From Nocardia africana NBRC 100379 (GTDB lineage Bacteria; Actinomycetota; Actinomycetes; Mycobacteriales; Mycobacteriaceae): a DNA stretch of 64,000 nucleotides. A program made the translations under genes and the position numbers. Positions 45,368-53,961 of the stretch are shown one piece after another. Position 1 is the first letter of the stretch. Every line of letters starts with the position of its first letter. Where the stretch lies: the NCBI RefSeq assembly GCF_001612635.1, contig NZ_BDAV01000006.1, positions 620,001-684,000 of the forward strand, in the 5' to 3' direction. The notes beneath the pieces are model-generated. The model ran no database searches. It saw nothing but the letters and a program-made list of their open reading frames with translations, and was not told the DNA's origin.

Positions 45368-45729
45368 CCCCGACAAAATTGAATTCCGTGACAGCAAACG
45401 CACCCCGTGCATCGGATGTGTCCGAGCTGTGATCGGCGCCACGCCCATCGGGGCGGTATTCACGAATTCGCGCCGGTGTCCGCCGGTGACCGGTAATGCC
45501 TGGTAGAAGGCTTGTGTGCGCTGCCGCACGGCAGCGCTTCCGGGCCGCTGCGAATATCGGACCGAAAATCTCACCGCCGCAGTCGTTCCCCGCCAGTTGA
45601 CCGGCACGGCCAGTCCCCGGCTATCCCCGCGGCCGAGTCGCGCGACCATTCGCTTGCGCGGCAACACCTTTCCGGATCCTCGGGTGTGCAGCGGTCGCAC
45701 CGCCCGGCCGGTGGCGGCACAATGATCGA
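45368..45729. other. Intergenic region between adnA and lipV-like gene
   Basis: A divergent region of about 360 bases. It is GC-rich with a few AT-rich patches near the adnA start. I see no conserved protein, RNA gene, repeat or clear operator. It must carry promoters for both sides. Confidence 0.5.
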
Positions 45730-46482
45730 GTGCCCGACGTCCATATTCATCGATTCGGTCCCGCCGACGGCCCACTGGTTCTCGCCCTGCACGGCTTGAC
45801 CGGACACGGGCGGCGGTGGAGCGCGCTGGCCGAGGGGCACCTGCCCGAGGTGCGCATCGTCGCTCCCGACCTGCGCGGCCACGGGCGGGCGAGTGCGCTA
45901 CCACCGTGGACCTTCGAGCAGATCGTCGACGACCTGGTTCCACTGCTCACCGAACCGGCCGTCGTGCTGGCGCATTCGTTCGGGGCGGCGGTCGCGATCC
46001 ATCTGTCCCGGCACCGTCCCGATCTGGTCCGCGCGCTGGTACTGCTGGATCCCGCGATCGGTCTCGATCCGGTCCTGCTGCACGACATCGCCGAAGCGGG
46101 TCTGGCCCGGCCCGACTACGCCGACGTCGCCGAGGCGCGCCACGACAAGCTCGAGACGGCCTGGGCCGATGTGGACCCCGGACTCCTCGAGGCCGAACTC
46201 GCCGAACACCTGGTCGCCACTCCCGAGGGCCGGGTCACGTGGCGGATGAGCCTGCCCGCCGTCACCTCCTACTGGAGTCAGCTGGCGCGCGCACTGGTCC
46301 TGCCGCCGCAGCAGATCCCGACCGTGCTGGTCCGGGCCGGTAAATCCCCGTTCGTCACCCCCGCGGCTCTCGCGGCGTTCGCCACGCTGCCGCATTTCAC
46401 GCTGCACGAATTCGACTGCGATCACATGGTCGCCCAGGCCCGGCCCGCCGAGACCGCCGACGTCGTGCGGTCGGTGCTCTGA
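45730..46482 (+). CDS. Alpha/beta hydrolase, LipV (Rv3203)-like
   Basis: A 250-residue alpha/beta hydrolase. The oxyanion sequence HGLTGHGRRW follows the first strand. The nucleophile elbow is AHSFGAA with Ser83, and the catalytic His is in CDHMVAQAR near the C-terminus. The pattern LLDPAIGLD and YWSQLARALVLPP resembles M. tuberculosis LipV, also downstream of adnA. The start is GTG. It overlaps the alkyltransferase-like gene by one base. The substrate is unknown. Confidence 0.88.
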   Translation: MPDVHIHRFGPADGPLVLALHGLTGHGRRWSALAEGHLPEVRIVAPDLRGHGRASALPPWTFEQIVDDLVPLLTEPAVVLAHSFGAAVAIHLSRHRPDLVRALVLLDPAIGLDPVLLHDIAEAGLARPDYADVAEARHDKLETAWADVDPGLLEAELAEHLVATPEGRVTWRMSLPAVTSYWSQLARALVLPPQQIPTVLVRAGKSPFVTPAALAAFATLPHFTLHEFDCDHMVAQARPAETADVVRSVL

Positions 46483-46781
46483 TGCCGACCTCCGACGCCG
46501 AAATCGAGCGGGTGCGGGAGCTGGTCGCGGCCATTCCGCCCGGACGAGTCGCCACCTACGGCGATATCGCGGCGGCCGCCGGACTGTCGACCCCGCGAAC
46601 CGTCGGCTGGATCATGCGCACCGATTCCGCCGATCTGCCCTGGCATCGGGTCCTGCGCGCCGACGGCACTCCGGCCGCCCATCTGGTGCAGCGCCAGTTG
46701 CGCCGGCTGGCCGAGGAGGGCTGCCCGATCCGCGGCGACCGCGTCGACCTGGCCGCCGCCCGGCACCGATTCGAATCCTGA
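46482..46781 (+). CDS. Alkyltransferase-like protein (MGMT family, ATL)
   Basis: A 99-residue protein with the DNA-binding half of O6-alkylguanine-DNA alkyltransferases: IPPGRVATYGDIAAAAG and the active-site loop LPWHRVL. The acceptor Cys of PCHR is Trp54, which defines alkyltransferase-like proteins. These bind alkylated DNA and hand lesions to nucleotide excision repair. It is translationally coupled to the hydrolase (TGATG overlap), as Rv3203-Rv3204. Confidence 0.93.
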   Translation: MPTSDAEIERVRELVAAIPPGRVATYGDIAAAAGLSTPRTVGWIMRTDSADLPWHRVLRADGTPAAHLVQRQLRRLAEEGCPIRGDRVDLAAARHRFES

Positions 46782-46872
46782 CCACACCGCACAATCCGGC
46801 GTCCGACCGGGCGATCGACCCGCGGATATCCGAATTCGCCCATTACTCCTGTTCGGCGGTTACCGTGGAGGA

Positions 46873-47610
46873 ATGACCACCCGTCTGGCGTGCGTGGTGT
46901 TCGATGCGATCCGGCCACGGAACGTGGCGCGGTTCTGGGCGGAGTTGCTCGACTGGCAGATCACCGTGGACCGTCCGCACGCGGTCGAGGTGGCTGCTTC
47001 CGACCCGGATGCCGCTGATGTGTCGTTGATGTTCCTGCCGGCGGCCGGACCCAAGTCCGGGAAGAATCGCATCCATCTCGATGTGGTGGGTCGTTCGCTG
47101 GATCATCAACGCATGCAGGTGGATCGGGCGCTGGCACTGGGCGCGCGGCCGATCGACATCGGGCAGGGCGAGGTGCCCTGGACGGTACTCGCGGATCCCG
47201 AGGGCAACGAATTCTGTGTCCTCGAACCGCGCGAGGAATACGTGGATACCGGCGCGGTCGCCGCGATCGTCGTCGACACGCCGCATCCCACCCGGCTGGC
47301 CCGTTTCTGGGAGACCGCCGCGGGCTGGCCGCTGACCCACGACGAATCGCGCATGTCCGGAATCCGTTCGGCCACCGGGCAGGGGCCGTGGCTGGAATTC
47401 CTGCGCACCCAGGTCGCGGCCCGCGAATGCGATCGGGTCCACCTCGATGTCGTCACCTACTCGACCGGTGATCCCGCGGACGAGGTCGCCCGGCTCACCG
47501 CCGCCGGTGCCGTCCCCTGCCAGGGCGCCGCGGTGCATCCGCCGGCTCAGGCGATGCTGACCGATCCGGAGACCAACCGCTTCCGGTTGCTGCGTGCGCC
47601 CTGCGATTGA
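46873..47610 (+). CDS. Two-domain VOC (glyoxalase-like) protein
   Basis: A 245-residue protein made of two similar glyoxalase/bleomycin-resistance-fold halves. The first has VVFDAIRPRNVARFWAELLDW and IHLDVVG; the second has VDTPHPTRLARFWETAAGW and VHLDVVT. Each half ends with a DPEGN/DPETN loop. Such proteins act as metal-dependent isomerases, dioxygenases or binding proteins. It stands alone, about 90 bases after the alkyltransferase-like gene, and the function is unknown. Confidence 0.9.
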   Translation: MTTRLACVVFDAIRPRNVARFWAELLDWQITVDRPHAVEVAASDPDAADVSLMFLPAAGPKSGKNRIHLDVVGRSLDHQRMQVDRALALGARPIDIGQGEVPWTVLADPEGNEFCVLEPREEYVDTGAVAAIVVDTPHPTRLARFWETAAGWPLTHDESRMSGIRSATGQGPWLEFLRTQVAARECDRVHLDVVTYSTGDPADEVARLTAAGAVPCQGAAVHPPAQAMLTDPETNRFRLLRAPCD

Positions 47611-47712
47611 CGCGGCCGCGGCAGACGACGGGCCCGCGCCCGTCCGCGCCGTTCGCCGTCCGATGTGGGCGGATTACCATCGGTCCATGATCAACCTCCC
47701 GGGTGAGCCGCT

Positions 47713-49446
47713 GTGACGACCGTCGACGCGATCGTGCTGGCCGGTGGGCGGGCGACCCGGATGGGCGGGGTGGACAAACCCGCGATCGCGGTCGGCGGGC
47801 GGTCGATGCTCACCGTGGCGCTGGACGCGGTGGCCGACTGCGTGCGCACGGTGGTGGTCGGCCCGCATCGGCCCGAGCTGGCGCCCGAGATCCGGCAGGT
47901 GCAGGAGGTGCCGGCCGGAGCGGGCCCGGTCGCGGCCGTCGCCTGCGGGGTGCGCGCCCTCGAGGAATGCGATTTTCCGGCCGATCTGGTCGTGGTCCTG
48001 GCTGCCGACCTGCCGTTCCTCACCGCCGCCGCGATCGGCGAATTGATCGGGCACGCAACCGCTTCCGACGCCGACGCGGTCTTCGCGACCGACGAATCCG
48101 GCCGTCCGCAGTATCTGGTCGGGGTGTGGCGGCGGTCGGCGCTGCTCGCGGCACTGCGGCAATTGGATTCGGTGACCAATCAGCCGATGAAAGCGCTGGT
48201 TCCGGTCGACACCCTGATGGTGCCGCTGTCCGGCATCACCGATTGCGACACCCCGGAACAGGTGCGCGCGGCGCAGGCCGCCGCACCGGCGTTGTCCTTG
48301 GCACAGGCACGCGACATTCTGCGCACCGGCATCACGCGGCTGCCGGTGCACGAGGCCCGGCCGGCGGCGGTGCGGGGCGCGGCGCTGGCGGCCCCGCTGC
48401 GCGCTGCCTCGCCGCTGCCGCGCTTCGATGTGTCGGCGATGGACGGCTACGCCGTGTCGGGCGCGGAACCGTGGCGGCTACGTCACGACGTCGGCTTCGC
48501 CGGCGGTGAGCGACCGGTGGGCCTGCTCGCCGGTGAGGCGGTCCGCATCGCCACCGGCGCCCACGTCCCGGAGGGCACCGACACCGTGGTGCGCGACGAA
48601 TTCGTCCGGCTCGACGACGGGCTGCTGCGGCGACTGCCCGACGCACCGGTCCGCGACGATGTGCGCCACCGCGGCGAGGATTGGGACAGCGGCGATATCG
48701 TCGCCGCCGAGGGCACCCCCGTCAACGCGGCGCTGATCTCCGTCGCGACCGCCGCCGAAGTGGTCACCGCCCAGGTCCGCGGGCCGGTGTGCGCGCGAAT
48801 CGTCATGACCGGAGACGAGATTCGCAGCGAAGGTCCGCTGCACAGCGGCCAGACCCGCGATTCGGTCGGCCCCGTTTTCCCGGAGTTGTTGTCCTGGCAC
48901 GGAATCGAATCGTCGGACCGGGTGCATCTGCGCGATACACCCAACGGATTCGACGATGTGCTCGCCGATACGACCGACGACCATCTTCTGGTCGTGGTCG
49001 GCGCGACCGGCGGCGGCGCGGCCGATCAGCTGCGTGGCGCGCTGGACCGGGCCGGGGCGCGAATTCTGGTGCATCGCTTGCGCATGCGCCCGGGCGGCTC
49101 CACGGTGGTCGCCGAATTGCCGGGCGGCCCCGTGGTTCTCGGCCTGCCCGGTAATCCCTACGCGGCTGTGGCGACGCTGTGGGCACTCGCCCCGGCGATC
49201 GTCTCCGGCCTCACGGGGCGCACACCGGCGCGGGTGCGGACCGGACCACTCCGCAACGCCGGTGACGTCTCCGGCCCGGTGCCGCGCATCCTGCCCGCGC
49301 GGGCCGCGGACGAGGGCGGCTGGATCGCCGACGGGCATGTCCGCACCGCTCACCTGGCGGGTCTGCTCGATCGCGACGGTCTGGTCGTCGTTCCCCCCGA
49401 CGCCACCGACGGCGAGCTGGTCGAATATCTGCCGCTGCCGGGCTGA
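47713..49446 (+). CDS. MobA-MoeA fusion for molybdenum cofactor synthesis
   Basis: A 577-residue two-domain protein. Residues 1 to about 185 are a MobA-type molybdenum cofactor guanylyltransferase: LAGGRATRMGGVDK near the start is the nucleotidyltransferase loop and VVVLAADLPFL holds the metal Asp. Residues about 205-577 are MoeA, which inserts molybdate: FDVSAMDGYAV, the TGAHVPEGTDTVV stretch, and GLPGNPYAA near the C-terminus. The fusion joins the last steps of Mo-bis-MGD synthesis in one chain. The GTG start gives VTTVDAIVLAGG. It lies 4.5 kb upstream of narGHJI, whose product needs this cofactor. Confidence 0.92.
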   Translation: MTTVDAIVLAGGRATRMGGVDKPAIAVGGRSMLTVALDAVADCVRTVVVGPHRPELAPEIRQVQEVPAGAGPVAAVACGVRALEECDFPADLVVVLAADLPFLTAAAIGELIGHATASDADAVFATDESGRPQYLVGVWRRSALLAALRQLDSVTNQPMKALVPVDTLMVPLSGITDCDTPEQVRAAQAAAPALSLAQARDILRTGITRLPVHEARPAAVRGAALAAPLRAASPLPRFDVSAMDGYAVSGAEPWRLRHDVGFAGGERPVGLLAGEAVRIATGAHVPEGTDTVVRDEFVRLDDGLLRRLPDAPVRDDVRHRGEDWDSGDIVAAEGTPVNAALISVATAAEVVTAQVRGPVCARIVMTGDEIRSEGPLHSGQTRDSVGPVFPELLSWHGIESSDRVHLRDTPNGFDDVLADTTDDHLLVVVGATGGGAADQLRGALDRAGARILVHRLRMRPGGSTVVAELPGGPVVLGLPGNPYAAVATLWALAPAIVSGLTGRTPARVRTGPLRNAGDVSGPVPRILPARAADEGGWIADGHVRTAHLAGLLDRDGLVVVPPDATDGELVEYLPLPG

Positions 49447-49562
49447 CACCGCGACAACCGGGCGAACCTCGAATTCCGCCGCCCCGTGCCCGGCCGACGC
49501 CGGTTGCGCGCACCGTGCGCCGAACCCTGGTGGCAGCACGCCGCGGCGGGTTCCCTGGTCGT

Positions 49563-51860
49563 ATGCCAGTGCCCGAGTATGCCCGCGGATACGACGCCTT
49601 CACCGGCGAGATCGGCCGGACCACCGCCGAATCCACCCCGGCGTGGGACTACCCGCCGAGCGCGCCCGCGGGGGCGCCGAACATCATCGTGGTGCTGGTC
49701 GACGATATGGGTTACAGCGATATCGGCCCGTTCGGCTCGGAAATCGAGACGCCGACCTTGAACCGGCTGGCCGAACGCGGGGTCCGGCTCACCAATTACC
49801 ACACCACCCCGCTGTGCTCGCCCTCGCGCGCGGCCCTGCTGACCGGTCTCAATTCCCATCGCGCCGGATTCGGCTTCGTCGCCAACGCCGACCCCGGCTA
49901 CCCGGGGCTGCGCCTGGAACTCGCCGACGATGTGCTGACCCTGCCGGAGATGTTGCGGGCCGGCGGCTATGCCACCTACGCGGTCGGCAAATGGCATCTG
50001 GTACGCGACGCCACGATGAACCCTGCGGCCCACCGTGATTCGTGGCCGACACAGCGTGGATTCGATCGGTACTACGGTTCGCTGGAGGGTTTCAACTCGT
50101 TCTTCTACCCGAACCAGATCGTCTCCGACTCCTCCGTCGTGGATGTCGAGCAGTATCCGGAGGACTACTACGTCACCGACGACCTGACCGACAAGGCGAT
50201 CACCTACCTGAAGGATCTGCGCGCCCACAACGCCGACAAGCCGTTCTTTCTCTACTTCGCCCATGTCGCCATGCACGGCCCGCTGCAGGCCAAGGACATC
50301 GACCTCGCGAAATATCGGGGGCGATACGCGCAGGGCTGGGATGCGGTGCGACAGAGCCGATTCGCCTCCCAGCTGGCGCAGGGACTGTTCGCGCCCGGAA
50401 CCGAGCAGCAACCGCGCAACACCGAACCGGGCTACGAAGCGCAGGAGTGGGATTCGCTGAGCGCCGAGCAGCAGCGCCGCTTCGCCCGGTACATGGAGGT
50501 GTACGCCGCGATGGTCGACAGCATCGACCAGAGTCTCGGGCGGGTGCTCGACACCGTCGAGCAGTTCGGCGAACTGGACAACACGATCGTGGTGTTCACC
50601 TCCGACAACGGGGGCACCGCCGAGGGCGGCCCGGTCGGAACGCGCAGCTATCTGGCCGAATTCGTACATGTGGACGATCCGGAATGGGTGGGCGATGTCC
50701 CGCACGACGAGGATCTGATCGGCACCGCCCGTCTCGGCGTGCACTATCCGCGGGGCTGGGGGCAAGCGTCGAACACCCCGTTCCGGTTCTACAAGGGCCA
50801 GACCTTCGCCGGTGGGGTGCGAGTGCCGTTCATCATCTCCTGGCCGAAGGGTCTGCCGGACAACGCGATTCGCGACGAATACGTGTACGTCACCGATCTG
50901 GCGCCGACCTTGCTGGAACTGTCCGGAGTCTCGCGTCCGTCCGTGCGAAAGGGACTGCCGGCCAAGGAATTCGACGGCGTATCGGCGGCACGGGTGCTGC
51001 GCGACCGCGATGCCCGCTCCCGGCATGTCGAGCAGTATTCGGAAATGACCGGCCATCGCGGCTTCTACCGGGACGGCTGGAAACTGCTCGCGTTGCACGA
51101 GCCCGGCGCCGACGTGGACGCGCCACGCTGGCAATTGTTCGACGTGCGCGCCGACCCGACCGAATTGCACGATGTAGCAGCGCAATTCCCGGACAAGGTC
51201 CGGGAGCTCGCCGCAGCGTGGGATGAGGCGGCCTGGCTCAACACCGTCTTCCCGCTGCTGACCAGACAGGATCTCGCCCGCCGCCGGCCCGAGGAGGCGC
51301 GGCTGTCGAAACCGCTGCGCATCCTGCCCGGCACCCCGACGCTGGAACGCTATCGCTCCCAACGACTGATCGCCTACCGCGATTTCGCCGTGACCGCCGA
51401 ACTCGACGGTTATCGGCCCGGTGACCAGGGCGTGCTGGTGGCCCACGGCGATCCGCAGGGTGGCTATCTGCTGTACGTCGAGAACGGCCGAATCGCCTTC
51501 GGCTTCAACTCCTTCGGCCGCTACACGGAGGTCTCGGCATCCCTTCCGGCCGGTACCCGGGAGATCACGCTGAACGCGACGGTTCGCCCGCGCCTGCGCT
51601 GGGATTTCGCCCTCACCCTCGACGGCAACCCGGCCGCGACCCTGCCCGACCGAGTGCAACTCGTCGGCATGGCACCGTGGACCGGCATCTCCGTCGGTGT
51701 CGACGCCCGCGGACCCGTCGCCTGGGAGGTGCGGCAGCGTCGCGGGCCCTTCCGCTACACCGGTGGATTGCGCGCGGTCACCTACACCCCGGGGCCGCTA
51801 CAGGTCCCGGAGCAGGTGGTGCGGGCGGTGGAGTCGGAGGCGGAACTCGTGGCCGAATAG
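49563..51860 (+). CDS. Arylsulfatase
   Basis: A 765-residue sulfatase. The active-site motif CSPSR has Cys85, which must be converted to formylglycine; ALLTG follows it. Metal-binding residues VDDMG near the N-terminus, GKWH and FTSDNGG are present in order. The C-terminal 200 residues form a beta-rich domain (DGYRPGDQGVLVAHGDPQGGYLLYVENG region). No signal peptide is seen, so it is probably cytoplasmic or exported as a complex. The ATG at 49563 has a weak ribosome-binding site; an upstream ATG at 49515 is possible. The substrate is unknown. Confidence 0.93.
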   Translation: MPVPEYARGYDAFTGEIGRTTAESTPAWDYPPSAPAGAPNIIVVLVDDMGYSDIGPFGSEIETPTLNRLAERGVRLTNYHTTPLCSPSRAALLTGLNSHRAGFGFVANADPGYPGLRLELADDVLTLPEMLRAGGYATYAVGKWHLVRDATMNPAAHRDSWPTQRGFDRYYGSLEGFNSFFYPNQIVSDSSVVDVEQYPEDYYVTDDLTDKAITYLKDLRAHNADKPFFLYFAHVAMHGPLQAKDIDLAKYRGRYAQGWDAVRQSRFASQLAQGLFAPGTEQQPRNTEPGYEAQEWDSLSAEQQRRFARYMEVYAAMVDSIDQSLGRVLDTVEQFGELDNTIVVFTSDNGGTAEGGPVGTRSYLAEFVHVDDPEWVGDVPHDEDLIGTARLGVHYPRGWGQASNTPFRFYKGQTFAGGVRVPFIISWPKGLPDNAIRDEYVYVTDLAPTLLELSGVSRPSVRKGLPAKEFDGVSAARVLRDRDARSRHVEQYSEMTGHRGFYRDGWKLLALHEPGADVDAPRWQLFDVRADPTELHDVAAQFPDKVRELAAAWDEAAWLNTVFPLLTRQDLARRRPEEARLSKPLRILPGTPTLERYRSQRLIAYRDFAVTAELDGYRPGDQGVLVAHGDPQGGYLLYVENGRIAFGFNSFGRYTEVSASLPAGTREITLNATVRPRLRWDFALTLDGNPAATLPDRVQLVGMAPWTGISVGVDARGPVAWEVRQRRGPFRYTGGLRAVTYTPGPLQVPEQVVRAVESEAELVAE

Positions 51861-51872
51861 CGTGGTCCGGGG

Positions 51873-53030
51873 TTATGCCGGATAGTCGACCGCCGGTCCG
51901 AACGTGCCGTCCCCGTTGCCGTAACGCAGTGTGATATTGCCCGTGACGGTGTTGCCGATGACCACGTCGAGTTTCCCGTCACCGTTGAAGTCGGCGAGGG
52001 CCGGAGTGGACAGCGGGACCAGACCGCCGGACGGATAGACCGCTGCCGGCGGGTCGAAGGTGCCGTCGCCGTGGCCGTGCAGGACAGCGATGCTCGAGGT
52101 GCCGCCGTTGGCTACCACCAGGTCGGGTTTCCCGTCACCGTCGACGTCGGCGACGTCGAAGCACTGCGGTAGCAGTCCACCGGTCGGGTACGCGACGGCC
52201 GGCGAGAACGTGCCGTCGCCCCGGTTCGAGAGGACCGAGACGGTCCCGTTGACGAGGTTGGAGAACAAGATATCCGGTTTGCCGTCACCGTTGACGTCGC
52301 GTGCCATCCCGTACCACGCGGTCGAGGCCCCCGAATCGAAGGTGACCGGCGCGTCGAAGGTTCCGTCTCCGTGACCTCGATAGATCTGGATCGTGCTGTT
52401 GACGTAGTTGCCGCGGAGCAGGTCGAGGTTGCCGTCACCGTCGAAGTCGGCGACATCGGCCGAACCGGATCCGACACCGCCGGCGGTCGATATGGTCACC
52501 GCGGGCGCGAAGGTGCCGTCGCCGTGGCCGCGGAGCAGCGACCACGACGGCGCTTGGTTCGAGGTGGCGATATCGAGGTTTCCGTCGTGATCGAAATCGG
52601 CGGCGACCAAGGCGCCCGGCGCGAAGTCGGTGGCGTAGTTCACCGCGGGCGCGAAGGTGCCGTCGCCGTGGCCCAGCAGGATGGAGACGTCGCTCGAGGC
52701 GAAGTTCGTGACGGCCAGATCCACCATGCCGTCATGGTTGAAGTCGGCGATGGCGACATAGTCGGCCTGACCGCCGGTCGCGTAGTGCACGGCCGGCCGC
52801 AAGCCACCTCCCGGCGTGCCCAGGAAGACCGAGACACCCCCGCCGAGAAGGTAATCACTGAAGACGACATCGGGCACACCGTCACCGTTGATATCGGCGA
52901 TCGCCGGCACCGCCGGCCCCATGAGATTCGGCGGCACCGGATCCGCTTGCGCCACAGGGCCTGCGACCACCGCGTGAGCGGCGAGGGCCAGCGGCGCGAG
53001 AACGCTGACAACGGTGATAGAGCGCGACAT
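51873..53030 (-). CDS. Secreted FG-GAP/VCBS beta-propeller protein
   Basis: A 385-residue protein. A signal peptide (residues 1-29) ends at about AQA, followed by seven repeats of about 48 residues. Each repeat has a calcium-loop motif of the type DxDGDGxxD (DINGDGVPD, DFDGDGNLD, DVNGDGKPD and so on) and a GHGDGTF-type turn. This is a calcium-stabilised beta-propeller, as in integrin-alpha-like proteins. It is exported and may bind surfaces, but has no enzyme motif. ACAGGAG precedes the ATG. It converges on the sulfatase gene. Confidence 0.9.
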   Translation of the reverse strand: MSRSITVVSVLAPLALAAHAVVAGPVAQADPVPPNLMGPAVPAIADINGDGVPDVVFSDYLLGGGVSVFLGTPGGGLRPAVHYATGGQADYVAIADFNHDGMVDLAVTNFASSDVSILLGHGDGTFAPAVNYATDFAPGALVAADFDHDGNLDIATSNQAPSWSLLRGHGDGTFAPAVTISTAGGVGSGSADVADFDGDGNLDLLRGNYVNSTIQIYRGHGDGTFDAPVTFDSGASTAWYGMARDVNGDGKPDILFSNLVNGTVSVLSNRGDGTFSPAVAYPTGGLLPQCFDVADVDGDGKPDLVVANGGTSSIAVLHGHGDGTFDPPAAVYPSGGLVPLSTPALADFNGDGKLDVVIGNTVTGNITLRYGNGDGTFGPAVDYPA

Positions 53031-53150
53031 CGGTTCTCCTGTTGTTGGATTCGGGGGCAGCCTATGGTCTTCCCGCCAGTGGCGGCATCGCTGCGGCTAT
53101 CCCTGATTCCCCTCGACGAGAACCTGTTCGGCACCACCGGCCGGCGTCGG

Positions 53151-53597
53151 CTACTCCGCGCGCACGTAGCGAGCCGCTGCCACCACCGCGTCCATGTCGA
53201 TGACCAGACCCGGATTCGTTTCCTGAACCTCGAGCATCTCCAACGCCACGTCGTAGACCGTGGTCCGGCGGGCCGAGGTGATCAACTCCTGACGGATGTA
53301 GGCGCTCAGTGGCATTCCGGCCGCACCCGCGCGACGCGCGAGAACGCTCCAGGTCTGCGCCGGAAGGTCGTAGTCACGGATCACGGCCATGGCGTCGGCG
53401 TCGATCTCCGCGTCGTGACGGCCTGGGCGCTCGGCCTCCAGAAATTCCACGACAGCGTCCAGCGGCACGCGCCGGCAGGCAAGTCCGATCAGCTCGCCGC
53501 GAACATAGGCGTCCATGGACAGACCGGCCGCGCGCGCCCGGCGCCGCAGGACGTTCGCCGTCGGGGTGGGCAGATCATCGGTCGGAATCATTGCCAT
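53151..53597 (-). CDS. Duplicated antitoxin-like (RHH/VapB-type) protein
   Basis: A 148-residue protein with two similar halves: LPTPTANVLRRRARAAGLSMDAYVRGELI (from about residue 9) and LPAQTWSVLARRAGAAGMPLSAYIRQELI (from about residue 78). Each half resembles the ribbon-helix-helix domain of VapB/FitA-type antitoxins. No toxin ORF adjoins it, so it may be a solitary regulator. The ATG was chosen to begin MAMIPTDDLPTPT; a GTG lies two codons upstream. Its function is not established. Confidence 0.65.
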   Translation of the reverse strand: MAMIPTDDLPTPTANVLRRRARAAGLSMDAYVRGELIGLACRRVPLDAVVEFLEAERPGRHDAEIDADAMAVIRDYDLPAQTWSVLARRAGAAGMPLSAYIRQELITSARRTTVYDVALEMLEVQETNPGLVIDMDAVVAAARYVRAE

Positions 53598-53961
53598 CGT
53601 GACACCGTAGGCAGCCGCCCTGCCCGCGACAAGTACCGGGCGGTCGGTGCGACTCGATTCGGCGCCGCGCGAATGTGTTAACAAATGTAAAACGCCCGCG
53701 AAGCGCCGGTTTCCAAAGCATCACCACAGGTGTGGACAGCGGCTCTCCGCCACCACGCCGGCGACGTGAGAATCGGCATCGCCGCAGGTCGCGGCCGAAC
53801 CACCCCGTGCGGTCGGCAATTGCCCAGTGACCGGGACGTTTCCCCCGCCTCACAGCTCACCGGCGGCTCGCGCGCGGTGTGAGCGGATCGTTTTGCCGCC
53901 CCCGCGAGCGTCCTTACTCTCGGACTGGTCAGCCCGGTTCATGTGTCTCGATGGGGGCGTT
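53598..53961. other. Divergent region before narG
   Basis: About 360 bases between the antitoxin-like gene and narG. A TGTTAACA palindrome lies at 53676-53683 in an AT-richer patch, and CCACA-GG-TGTGG lies at 53724-53735. Either could bind a regulator of narG or the antitoxin-like gene. I could not match a known nitrate, oxygen or nitrogen regulator box. Confidence 0.4.

Noticed and set aside
49350..51659. A 769-codon open frame antisense to the sulfatase gene
   Set aside because: Shadow of the sulfatase; no motif or ribosome-binding site.
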